Below are positions 47,121-56,436 of a stretch of 59,250 bases of DNA, piece after piece. The notes under the pieces are model-generated. The model had not been told where the DNA came from and ran no database searches. It saw only the letters and a program-made list of their open reading frames with translations. The stretch covers positions 1-59,250 of the forward strand of contig KV424040.1 of NCBI GenBank assembly GCA_001632435.1, written 5' to 3'. A program made the position numbers and the translations under genes. Positions within the stretch are counted from its first letter, which is position 1. The number at the start of each line of letters is the position of its first letter. This stretch comes from Calocera cornea HHB12733 (lineage: Eukaryota > Basidiomycota > Dacrymycetes > Dacrymycetales > Dacrymycetaceae).

Positions 47121-48607
47121 CTAGCTTGGGAGATCCCAGCTCTGGTTCCAGAATCTGAGCATGGCCGGATACGATGTTGAGAATACAGGCTTACGTCGAT
47201 ACACACGCTGATACTCGGTCTCGAAAGTCGGAGGGACCAGCTCGAATACGGGATGGTCACTTGGAGCGTATATATCTTCGACAGTGCAAAGTTCATCTTT
47301 GGAGACGTGGATCTTACGGCACGTATCAATAAGCTGAGTAACATGTGACACCAATCATACCTTGAAGTTTTTGGCACCGTACCTCGCCGGATGCTCGAGG
47401 ATGTCATTTGGAATGCCCACAGGGAGAACCTTATTCTTGTCCGCGCGAGGCCTGCTGGAGTTGTACATGTGGACATACTCATCTAGCTTCCTCTGGAGAA
47501 ACGGAACGGCGAGGCGCCGAAACAAGTATCTATAGGAAATGGTAAGCAAGGTGCTAACTGGGAGAGGGTAGGCGACGGACTTGTCCAAAGGGTCTTCTTG
47601 ATGACACAACCCAGCAGAAACCCCTTCCTGAAATAATCTCTCGTATCCCGGGCTGAATTCCCTACGCATTTGACTCCACTTTCCCTCAGGCTTGATATTG
47701 GTGTGTCCCGGCTTCCACTGATGCTGAAGCGTGCCAACGAGGGAGGGATCGAGAAGACGGTGTAGGAAGGAATGCCCGTTTGCGATGCCGTTATTCTCAG
47801 AACCCCAGTCACTCTGAGTAAGGAGGGGAATCCCTGAGCCTGAGTCAATAGAAAGAACAGGCTGCTATTGGAAGGCTTACCTCCATAGTTGCGAACGGCT
47901 TGAAGATAGTATCGAAAAATGAGCCTGGGATTACTGTTCGTAAACCAGACGTTGATATACAAAATGGCGCCAGAGAATGCTTCCACGCCAGTATGTAGCC
48001 AAAGACCGTATTTGTCACCCCACTTATCATGTTGATCGAAACAAAATACATCGAATACACCGGCCGTCCAGAAGTTCTTGCGCTTCAGTCGGTGGCCCTT
48101 GCGCTGTCGAACCTCTTCTTGATGGTAGAGCCGATTATATTCCGCTACAAGTTGTCTGCGAAACACGTCAGACGTGGACAACAAGCGGCAGTTGGTTGTG
48201 GACCCACCGAGGTACGCGCAAGTTGAGCGTAGAGCGCAACCAATCTTGTGTCCGCTTGACGCCCGGGGGTTTATCGTCCCTCTCGTAACGGATGGCCTTG
48301 ACATGTTGGGCGATCGTGTCAATCGTGTGGGATTGCTGACGAGTCCCAAGCAGGCCCCAAGATAACCGCCGCCGTCGAACGGTGTGTTTACTAGTTTAGA
48401 GGAGGTGAGCGATGACGCCCAATATTCGATCGACTTAGCGAAGGTGCATACTCACCCAAGAGTCCAGCCATTCTTTGCGGCATCGACATCCTCTAACACA
48501 CATTGTACGATTTGTACATCGCTGTAGCCGTACTGAAAATATTTTGTGACGAGAGGCTTGAGAACGTCGTCCGGCACTGCAAGGCGGACAGCGATGGGAT
48601 GAGCTGG
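47121..48607 (-). CDS. RVE-type integrase/transposase of the giant element
   Basis: Predicted recombinase. Exons right to left: about 48607-48456 (HTH-like, LVTKYFQYGYSDVQIVQCVL), 48390-48208 (TVRRRRLSWGLLG, TQDWLRSTLNLRVPR), 48155-about 47878 (LKRKNFWTAG, VFCFDQHDKWGDKYGLWLH), about 47835-47593, about 47530-47354 and 47354-47121. Introns are 40-66 bp, and checked joins keep the frame. Catalytic candidates: Asp in FCFDQHDKWG, Asp in LLTQSDWGSENNG, Glu in IKPEGKWSQMRREF. The fold and HTH order match the rva_4-like integrase family of Agaricomycetes. The N-terminal exon (possibly ATG 48716) is not settled. This is the best candidate for the enzyme that cuts and joins the TIR ends and makes 6-bp duplications. 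Confidence 0.88.
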
Positions 48608-48812
48608 CTGCAAGCGTCAAAGAGAAGGGGATCGCACCACTGGGGAGGTGTTGATTGGATCGACGCTTGACTGGGCCGGCCGAAGACCTGTGAGATAATA
48701 TTACACTGGATGCCATGGGGACAACAGGTGAGATGAGGGGATATGGATGGGGAACACGGGCAGGACAAGGCTGTAGACGGAGTCGATGCGGTGATCGGCT
48801 GGAAACGGTCTA

Positions 48813-49740
48813 ATGTTTGCCTCCGGCCGCAATGGTACCGTAAGATTGACGCGTCACGAGCAGGGAAGCTGTACCTTCCGGTCATCTTTGCCTGATGAAT
48901 CGGTGCAGGTTGCTCGACCGAATTTTCCCTTGGTGACAAATATTGACTGCGACGCAGAGGCCGGTGGCAATCTCTCGGTGATGGAGTGTACGGTATGTCA
49001 ATGTGCACACTGCGGGTTTCAGGAATTCGATGACCTTGCCCGATGCTCAGATCGCAGTGGGCAAGGAAGCTGCGTGGAAGGATTGATAGCGGGCGCTGCA
49101 GATTTTGCGGCTGAGATCTACGCCCCGCAGTTTGGAAGGACGTCTATAGGGATGGCAACGAGCGGCAGAAGGTGTACTTGACCAATGAACGGATGAGATT
49201 GTTGATCCCCAACAGATGAAGAATATTTAGGGAAGAAACGCCACAGCGGAAAGAAGTCCGGAAAGCTGTTCGCTCCGGCTTTCCTTCCGAAACAACCCAC
49301 ATACAGGTGAGCCCATCACTCAAAGAAAGTGCGAAACGCGGTGTATTTGACAGGAGACTACTGTAGACATTGGAAATGGGGCGGGACTGGCTGCCATGGA
49401 TGCTGCGGGAACTTCGGGTGGTGGTCAACGGATATTGGGACAAGGTTGCGCCACTTCATTGGCACCGGGCTTGATGCGGGTATCAGCGGTCGGTCTCCTC
49501 CGATGGGCGGGAATTCGACCGTCCTAGATAAGGAAAAGGCGTCCACGAAGGAAAAGAAGGGGAGGAGGGTTGAACGGAAGCATACAAGATGGTGCGTTGG
49601 AGACGAAACCGGCCAAAACGGACCTGAAGCTGCATCCTGCATCTTGGTGTCTATCAGAGATATAAAGCGAAAGTTGCTTAGCCTGGAAACTACGACCGGC
49701 GTCGCAACCTTTCATTCCTGGATAGGGGGGCATATTTGAA
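48813..49740 (+). CDS. uncertain multi-exon gene upstream of the alpha-kinase
   Basis: Plus-strand coding-like pieces: 48813-49181 (LTRHEQGSCTFRSS, EGLIAGAADFAAEIYAPQFG), 49206-49300 (EEYLGKKRHSGKKSGKLFAP, ending at a GTGAGC donor), 49329-49739 (ending FHSWIGGHI). Divergent from the integrase gene, with about 200 bp between starts. May be a separate small gene or 5' exons of the kinase gene. The second piece contains the internal copy of the right terminus. Confidence 0.35.
49256..49284 (+). repeat. internal copy of the right terminal repeat
   Basis: AAGCTGTTCGCTCCGGCTTT at 49263-49282 plus CC matches 54877-54898 at 21 of 22 bases, and the seven bases before it match at five. Same orientation as the right end of the element. 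Such a match by chance in 25 kb is very unlikely. It ends before the last three bases of the terminus (ATA), which differ. Confidence 0.85.
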
Positions 49741-49761
49741 GAGGTCGACCCATTGACACAG

Positions 49762-52296
49762 ATGGACCGTGCTCCCGGCAATGACACAGCGACCGGGCTC
49801 AACGGAATGCTATTGGCCCCTGCTGCCATTACGTATATTGCGAATCATCCGGTCTACTGTCGACGGGGTGGACAATGCCTGTCAGCCCCAGCGTTGAATG
49901 GATTGATCGAGCTAGGCGGACAGTATCAGCACATCACCGATGGCGCCAGCACGATTCCAGTTTGTCTACGTTGTTATGAGTACTACAAGGCCAAGGAAGG
50001 AACCACGATGCACTCGACTGCGATCAGGGCACCTGCTGAGCGAAGCTCGGTGGGTGTGAGTCGTGATGCGGTAGCCTCGCAACGATCCAGCGGAGGCTAC
50101 AAGCGGGGTGCGTGCCATGATGTGTGCTATACTTGGGAGATTTAGGAAAACTCACGATGTGATGATGCGTAGGTATGCGAATGCCAGTCACGAGTGTTGG
50201 AGATCTTAGCGGAGTGGGGTCACGTCGCAGTGGGGACAGTGGGAGACCCGCTAGGGGATACACTTCGGAACACCTGCATTATACCGAAGAATTCGCAAGA
50301 CGGTCCCGACAGGCGTATGCTCGGGTCCTACCGGAGACGATGTTTGTTTGAGCAGCTATCCACTATTATGAAGACGGCAGACCAGGGTCTCGTATCTACA
50401 AGGTGGGTGCAGGAGACAGTACGAATGGAACCGGATGCTGACGATTGAGATAGCCGAATCTGGAGGATAAGATTGAACTACCAGCCACGAGCACACTGAC
50501 GGAGATCAAATCGGCCATGATGTGCCTGTTTCAGCGCCGTTGGATGGAAGTCACGAGGGGCTTTCCGTTCACCGCAGATTGCTTCGAGCTGCGAGGGAAG
50601 GATGCTATGGACTTCGAACGCTTCCCGGACAATGAGCCACTGTTCTACCGACAATGCTTTGGGCCACCACGAGGGAAACCACGAGGGGCTGAGACCGTGT
50701 TTCTACGCAGTAAGAACTTTGACGTCCGCCTCGTTATGTCTTGGTCCACCTACTGCGAAGTCGAGGAGCATCGTGAGAAAACGAGCCGCCGAATAGGCGA
50801 CAACCACCATACGGCAGAGGCAACGTCACTCTCCGAACTATTCCGTGGCAGCGCTTACAGGGACGGGCGATTTGTTGAGCAGGAGCGTGGAATAGATGGA
50901 CAGGCCAGCCTGACTGTTTCGAAGAAACGGGCGGGGCGAAACCCAGTAGGTGACGACTATGAATGTATCTCGATGCGGCTAAGTGTCATGAAGGAGAGCG
51001 ACAATGAGACAGAATGTCCACCATCCAAGAGAACTGTATCAAGAGACCGAAGCCACGAGCGAGTGGAAGGGGGAGAGGTAGATGTTGGAGACATTCGCGT
51101 GGCGCTATTAGGGAGCGGCGCGTCCGTGAGCGAGCGGAAAGCCCCTACAGGTACGCTTGATGTCGAGGGGATGATGAGAAAATACTGACGACCGATAGGG
51201 GTGTTCCGAGATATGGGCCATTTCCTGCCTACCCCAAAGGTGGATTTCGGTTCACTTGTTAAAGATCGGTGGCGATTCGATGTGGATTGGATCCAAAATG
51301 GCTTGTTGGCTGAGATCCGCATGGACAAGAGGCTGGAAGAGATGTTGGGAGAACCAGGATCCATGAAGACGGTGCACCCCGGTACAATAGTTCTACATGA
51401 AGCCATCGATCACGTGGGTAGGAACTCTCCTTCCACATTCGCAACGGGCGTACGGACACGGGTAGCGTTGAAGCGGTGGTACATTTGCGAGGGCCCCAGC
51501 GCGACGTTCGACTTGGCAAGGGTTCTCCGAGTCAGTAAAGGAGAAGAAGAGTGACGCTTGGCTTGCGAGGTAACGAGCTTGATGTGGGCGGAGAGTATGC
51601 TTGACTTGGTGCGGCAAGAGATCAAGGCCTTCCGAGGACAAGGGACGACCAGCGGCATAGGTTGTACGATCGAGATACCGTCCGTTCGATTCGTGCAAAG
51701 TGGACTATTCAGAGTGACTCAGGCTGGAGGAACGAAAGACAAGAAGAAAACACGATCAGGATCAACTTATTTGGTCGAGGAGATGATTGAGGATGTCGCC
51801 AAAGGGGGATTCGTCAAGTATCTCCACAACTCAAGTGCCATTCCACGTATGCTGAGCGGAGAAGAGGGAAGAATATCGGCATTCTTGTCTTTCAGTCAAC
51901 ACGTTCAATTTGTCAGGACGGGGGGGCTCGCGTACATATCAGATTATCAAGGTGAGTGTTTCAAGATGGTGTTGCAATGGTCGTATTATTGATGTTGGTT
52001 AGGTGCAGGAGGTCTGTTGACAGACCCGCAGGTGATAACGAATCCGTACGTGGAATAAAGCTCAATGATTGATTTTTGGCACTAATGGCCTGCGACACAG
52101 TTGCCTACAAGTGGAATTGTTCGGCAGTGGGAACGTTGCAGCGGCTTTTGAAGCGTTTCCCCAAGAGCATCCATGTAACGATTTCTGCAAGGCATTTGGT
52201 ATGACATCCATGCGGCCGGCGCCAAGGACGTCACAAGAGCGGTCCGGGGGAGTGGGAACACTGCCTGATGATGAACCAGCAGAGCCATCTGCTTGA
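49762..52296 (+). CDS. alpha-kinase with N-terminal Cys cluster
   Basis: Start proposed at ATG 49762 (MDRAPGNDTATGLNGM). Residues 25-85 hold a likely zinc-binding cluster: VYCRRGGQCLSAPAL and IPVCLRCYEYYKAKEGT. A variable middle part follows (50194-51160). The kinase domain runs from about 51200: TGVRTRVALKRWYI (candidate ATP-binding Lys), GSTYLVEEMIEDV, VKYLHN, SFSQHVQF, YISDYQG, then across an intron (51951-52003) GGLLTDPQVITNP, and across a second intron (about 52047-52100) ELFGSGNVAAAFEAF and HPCNDFCKAFGM. The DYQG, LTDPQ, FGSGN and Cys-x3-Cys features are the alpha-kinase (MHCK/eEF2K) signature, including the zinc-binding end of the fold. Predicted Ser/Thr kinase; substrate unknown. Middle exon borders are approximate. 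Confidence 0.85.
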
Positions 52297-52850
52297 GGAG
52301 TTCCAGGGGAAATGACGGGTATGGGTTCTAGTTTGTGTTGAGAGCTCTTGCGTAGGTCCATCGGTCCTGTAGGGACCGCGGTATTTTACCTTTCCAGATA
52401 GCCGTAATAAAAAAATTCTTGTAAAAATATTTGGTACGGCGGGGAAATGGAAGGACAAGGGTAAGTATTGAGTCATTGAAAGTACTAGGTAGGTCGGGGA
52501 CAATGGTGAGTGGCGCAGCAAATATGGATGTACCACACGTCACTTATTAGGGAACTGATCACAGTTTCACCGCTTTAGGAATTTAGGCATCACAGTCGGA
52601 TGATGAGCAGGTTATCAGGTTATGAGGTATTGATGTTTAGACGTTTTAGCGAATCGATGTATTGGTGTGCAACGGAGGTGGGCCAACCAACTTGAACCCT
52701 GTGAAGGTGTTGAATGAAGTAATTGTGATCTCAACGGCTTCATGGCTTGACGATGTCACCATTCCACTGTTTCAGCTTTTAAGGATTGGGCAATGTCTTG
52801 GGACCACAAGGGGGTGTGGGCCAAGCAACGCTGGGAATAGGTTGAATAAA
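52297..52850. other. non-coding stretch
   Basis: Follows the kinase stop. AT-richer with short, low-complexity text. No gene seen; it likely contains the kinase 3' end. Confidence 0.4.
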
Positions 52851-52856
52851 TATGTT

Positions 52857-53290
52857 GAGATTTCGCGGTTTCCCGATTTCCTGATTTCCTGATTTCCCGA
52901 TTTCACGGTTTCCTGATTTCCCGATTTCACGGTTTGAACATTTAACGATTCGACGGTTCTAGGTATTGGGGCTACCCCGGGGGTGGGCTAACCAGCCCAG
53001 GGAATGGGTTTAATATAGTAATTGAGATGTCACGGTTTGACGGTTTTAAGAAATCATGATTTCACCAATTCATGATTTCACGAAATCATAATTTCACGAT
53101 TTCATGATTGGATGATTTCGCGATTTCATGATTTCATGATTTCATGATTTCATGATTTCATGATTTGATGATTTGATGATTTGATGATTTGATGATTTGA
53201 TGATTTGATGATTTGATGATTTCATGATTTCACGATTTGATGATTTGATGATTTGATGATTTCACGATTTAATGATTGGGTCATTTTATG
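52857..53290. repeat. 8-bp minisatellite near the right end
   Basis: Long run of 8-mers of the form GATTTCMY and TTTGATGA, interspersed with GGTTTCCT and TTTCATGA units. The cleanest block is at 53160-53220. It resembles the 34.9-35.2 kb array in T-rich strand, ATTTC core and a period that is a multiple of 8. Lies about 1.6-2.0 kb from the right terminus. Confidence 0.92.
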
Positions 53291-53401
53291 TACATTGGGG
53301 CTACGTCAGGGGTGGGGGGACCAAACGTGGGAATAGGTTTAATAACGCAGGGGAGATGTCACGGTTTCGCGGTTTTACAGTTTCACGGGTTCACGGTTGG
53401 A

Positions 53402-53683
53402 GATGAAGCTAGTTTATGGAAGCAGTTCAATGGCTTGCCGGCGCAGGAACATGATTGGAATGTGTCCTTCTCTCAGGCTGACTATGTGTCGACACTCAAG
53501 ACGTTGATGGGTGACAAGGCCAAGCTGAAAGCTTGGGGGACCCGGCACTTCACATCCAGCAGCGCGGTGGAAGGTGATTACGTAGAGGACGTCCGGAAAG
53601 GATGGATCTTTATTAGAGGGAAGCTGGGCGCGTGGATGATGGCTGTCTGCAGTGCCGGAGAATGTACACAAGGGGAATGCTAA
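53402..53683 (+). CDS. short coding remnant, unknown
   Basis: Plus-strand stretch ending at TAA 53683 with segments LPAQEHDWNVSFSQADYVST, LKAWGTRHFTSSSAVEGDYV and RKGWIFIRGKLGAWMMAV. Composition looks coding; no clear ATG because the frame runs back into the minisatellite. Possibly the last exon of a gene whose start was lost to repeat expansion. Confidence 0.4.
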   Translation, partial: DEASLWKQFNGLPAQEHDWNVSFSQADYVSTLKTLMGDKAKLKAWGTRHFTSSSAVEGDYVEDVRKGWIFIRGKLGAWMMAVCSAGECTQGEC

Positions 53684-53813
53684 TGATAATGTAATGGATG
53701 TTGGACGGCACGGAGAAAGAACTTTGTGCAGTAAAAGAGGTGAATTGGTAACAGAGGAGAACGGAGTCACGGTGGCAATGGTAAGTTTAAAAGCCACGTT
53801 ACCTGGTTTGAAA

Positions 53814-54331
53814 CTAACGCCGAAGAGGAGGATTAGGGAAAGCAGGGGCAGACAACGCCACAAGGGAGTGTAGTTGCATCTCAAGACTGTTAACATCGTT
53901 TTCCCAGAGTTGGAAAAGAGCAAGAAGTTCAGATTCGTGGAGAGCAAAAAGATCAGCCTGGGTGCGAAGTGCCTCAGGGAACGAGTGGAGTGAAGAGACA
54001 CGTAAAAGTTGATCGGCGTCGGCTTGAGCGAAGGAGTGCCGTGTGTGTAGCAGACAGAGCTCTTCATCCATGAGCTGAAGGAGTTGCGCAAACTCGGCAG
54101 CAAGGGGGGAATTATAGGGCGTGTATTGAAGGTGACCTGTAGAATAATGAGGTTGGAAGCTGTAGCACGGAACAAGTAATGGAAAGGGAACTTACTGAGA
54201 AGAGCGAGGGCTTCTATACAGCGCGAATGAGCTGGTTTGTGAAACAGATAGTGCCAAAACAAGCCATCCTGATTAGACAAAGTGAGAGACAGCACTGAAT
54301 ATAAAAAGGATAGAATTACGGAGTTGTCCAT
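53814..54331 (-). CDS. small helical protein near the right terminus, unknown
   Basis: Start at ATG 54331 (MDNSVILSFLYSVLSLTLSN), first exon to about 54198 (GLFWHYLFHKPAHSRCIEAL). The intron of about 60 bp (GTAAGT...CTACAG) restores phase into SPLAAEFAQLLQLMDEELCL, FAQADADQLLRVSSLHSFPE and LFALHESELLALFQLWENDV. About 150-160 aa, mostly helical, with leucine-rich heptad-like spacing. Frames further upstream may add exons. First gene inside the right terminus, pointing inward. Function unknown. Confidence 0.5.
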
Positions 54332-54877
54332 AACACGGAAGATGAGATGATATAGGTTTGGAGTTAGGATATGAAGGGGTATGGAGAACGACTTGCTGGG
54401 GCCTAAAGACGAGCGCGCAGATAGAACGTAGAGTGGCCGCCGTGGTGGGTGGGTTGATGCCCAGAGGTAGACGGTAAAGGAAGGAGAGATGTCTGTATGG
54501 TGTGGATGTAATGTACGAGTCTGCCCGATAGCAAAACAGGGTGGGCATATGAACAGATGAAGAAAAGAAAAGAATAGTCGAGAAACGCATCCGGTTGAAT
54601 AAGGGAAGAGCTTCATGAAACAGTCACAGGAAAAGAAGGGATGTGGTTCTGTAGGGGTTGCAGAAGGAAAGAGTAGCATGCATTGGGTAAGATGCTGGAC
54701 GCGGTGTAGTCCATGAAGGGCACGGCAGAGGAACTGCTGTTTGAGTTAGAGTCGAGTCGCGATGGGGCACGTGAGAAATGTGGAATGTCATATAGCCGGT
54801 GGTGAGCGGAGGTTAAAAAGGGAGCAAATGGCCTGAGAGGTCTGGTGAGACCCTGGGTCCCGGAGACGCGTCAGGCA

Positions 54878-54901
54878 AGCTGTTCACTCCGGCTTTCCAT
54901 A
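54878..54901 (-). repeat. right terminal inverted repeat
   Basis: Ends GTTCACTCCGGCTTTCCATA on the plus strand, the inverse of the left terminus with one mismatch in 24. Followed by the TTCCAG duplication at 54902-54907. Confidence 0.92.
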
Positions 54902-55201
54902 TTCCAGCAGGACAATGAACCCATCCACAAGTCAAAGGCCACCCTCCGCTACTTCCAGGAGGCTGGTATTGATGTCTTGCCATGGCCTTCATATTCACCA
55001 GACATGAACATCATCGAGAACGCCTGGCATGAACTTGACTGCCGTATCTGAGCTTGAAACCTACTCCCAACCAACAAAGACCAGCTTTGGGAAGTGCTGC
55101 AGGAGGAGTGGAAAGGACTGAGCATTAGTTATGTAGAAAGCTTGTACTAATCATTGCCTCAGAGGCTTGCAGCACTTGTAGAGGCAAAGGGGTCATACAT
55201 G
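54902..55201 (+). pseudogene. Tc1 transposase, 3' part
   Basis: Continues the frame broken at 30381. It carries the second catalytic Asp in QDNEPIHKSK and the Glu in IIENAWHELD, 34 residues apart, so DD34E as in Tc1. After ELDCRI the frame hits TGA, TGA and later TAA. Each sits where a C-to-T change of CGA or CAA would create it (around GA-NLLPTNKDQLWEVL and ESLY-stop-SLPQRLAAL). The tail to about 55210 still matches the usual Tc1 C-terminus. Confidence 0.9.
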
Positions 55202-55259
55202 AAGTACTAATGTCAGTCACGCATCAGTCCTGTGTGCAAAAGTTTTGAGTGCCACTGTA

Positions 55260-56436
55260 TGTGAGGTTGGCATCATCCTCACCTTGACCAGGGCAAGGCA
55301 CTCGGGGAGCCAAACAGTTTTGTACAAAAAGAGTGTGGTAGAGCTGGAATGGAACATGAAGGAGAGACAGTGGGAAATTAGTACATGAGACATGAGCAAT
55401 GGAAACAGTGATGACCTTGATCAATGGGGGACTGCAGAAAAACCCATGGGCTGGCAGAGTCATATTGCAGCCTTGTTTGGGGAATAGGAATGCAGGGAAT
55501 GGCGCAAGTGAGGATGGGAGACCGGGCAGCTCCAGAGGGCAGAGCAAAGCACTAGTCATGATGGGATGGCCGGTAGAGGCCTGAGAATTGTCCTGGAAGT
55601 AATCCAGAAGGGCAGGCAGGGCTGATTGTAGGACAAGATTGTCGCGGTCCATAACCCATGCCCGACCAAGTTTGACCTGACCCAACATGAGGTGTGGATA
55701 TCAGAGGACCTGGGATGTAACGGAGCGCACCTCCCATGTAACAGCATCCAATCCATTGCGCCACCGGAGAAGGGTGGCCAGGGTGGGGTCAACGCGGCAC
55801 ATGAGCTTGAAAAGGTTTTAAAATTCTTGCAGTTGGCTGAAAATGAAGCGAAGCGGATGAATACAATTATAAAAGGGCGACTGAAAGGGGGTCACATACA
55901 GAGAGACAAGTGCTTCAGTGTTATCAGGCAACAAGGAGTGAAGCAAGGTCCAGCACCTGGTAGGGATGTGAGGAGTGAACCAGGAGTGCACTGAGGTGAA
56001 AGGGGCATAGAACGGACTGGGGAATGGAAGGCCACATTTGGGACCAGGAGGTTGCAGCCAGTGCAAGCCGTAGAATAGTGCAAGCTGAATACAGAAAGGG
56101 ACCAAATTGGGAAAAAGCAGCGCCGGCACAGCGGCCAGGTGACCTGAAAAGTGTGCACTAGTTAAGAAGAAGCCTGAAGAGAAACAAGGGACGTTACAGC
56201 AATGCGGCAGAAAAAGCACAAGACAATGGGATATCACAGTGAAGCTGATGCCAAATAGCAGCGTAACGCATGGAACTATCAGCGAAACGCAACAACGCAA
56301 GGCAGGCGGATTGACATACTATTCTCTGATGAGAAGGACAACAATAGAAAGTGCCCTGGCAAGTTGGGCATGGAGATAGATTTTTGTGAGCACCACAAAG
56401 ATTGCATTCAACATTGTTTGAAGGTGGGGCAGACAT
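55260..56436 (-). pseudogene. 5' part of the gene hit by Tc1, MYND-like finger
   Basis: Minus-strand start at ATG 56436 (MSAPPSNNVECNLCGAHKNL). The first 35 residues show CNLCGAHKNLSPCPTCQGTF and YCC, matching the C-x2-C-x7-C-x2-C-x4-YC half of a MYND zinc finger; the second half would lie across an intron and is unclear. Further coding-like pieces follow: LFPNLVPFCIQLALFYGLHW near 56110-56050 and VKLGRAWVMDRDNLVLQSAL near 55670-55600. The last exon reads GEDDANLTY up to the TA target, continuing at 29326. MYND fingers bind proline-rich peptides. Several frame breaks suggest decay. Confidence 0.45.

Larger units (their letters stand above)
30382..54901. mobile_element. 24.5-kb giant TIR transposon with integrase, PIF1 helicase and alpha-kinase
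   Basis: Single insertion of 24,520 bp in the Tc1 transposase gene. Termini are TATGGAAAGCGGGAGTGAAC (left) and, on the minus strand, TATGGAAAGCCGGAGTGAAC (right). The match runs about 24 bases with one mismatch, then degrades. The target duplication is 6 bp. About 13 genes lie on both strands, with no strict polarity; the integrase, helicase, propeller and kinase genes splice into open frames. Subterminal GAGACCC and GGGTCCCGGA blocks occur near both ends (30438-30460 and 54847-54864). Target size and integrase recall Mavericks/Polintons, but no DNA polymerase B, packaging ATPase, protease or capsid is seen, so the class is left open. Confidence 0.92.
29329..55257 (+). mobile_element. Tc1/mariner element, split by a giant insertion
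   Basis: The TIRs at 29329-29352 and 55234-55257 start CAGTGGCGCTCAAAAC and CAGTGGCACTCAAAAC, 23 of 24 bases matching. TA dinucleotides flank both ends (29327-29328 and 55258-55259). Without the insertion at 30382-54901 and one copy of its 6-bp target duplication, the element is about 1.4 kb, the usual Tc1 size. It lies in a reading frame of an older gene. Confidence 0.95.

Noticed and set aside
52857..53290. CRISPR-like array
   Set aside because: Units are 8 bp without unique spacers, in a eukaryotic context; a plain minisatellite.
53414..54679. 421-codon minus-strand open frame near the right end of the giant element
   Set aside because: Low-complexity Phe/Leu/Ser/Pro composition. A spliced alternative with better protein character (start 54331, intron, VSSLHSFPE segment) uses another frame for most of the second half.
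30382..54901. Helitron
   Set aside because: PIF1 helicase is present, but there is no Rep domain, and the element has inverted termini and a target duplication, which Helitrons lack.
30382..54901. Starship-type element
   Set aside because: Size and cargo fit, but no tyrosine recombinase (DUF3435-type captain) is seen at either end, and the integrase is RVE-like. Starships are also known mainly from Pezizomycotina.
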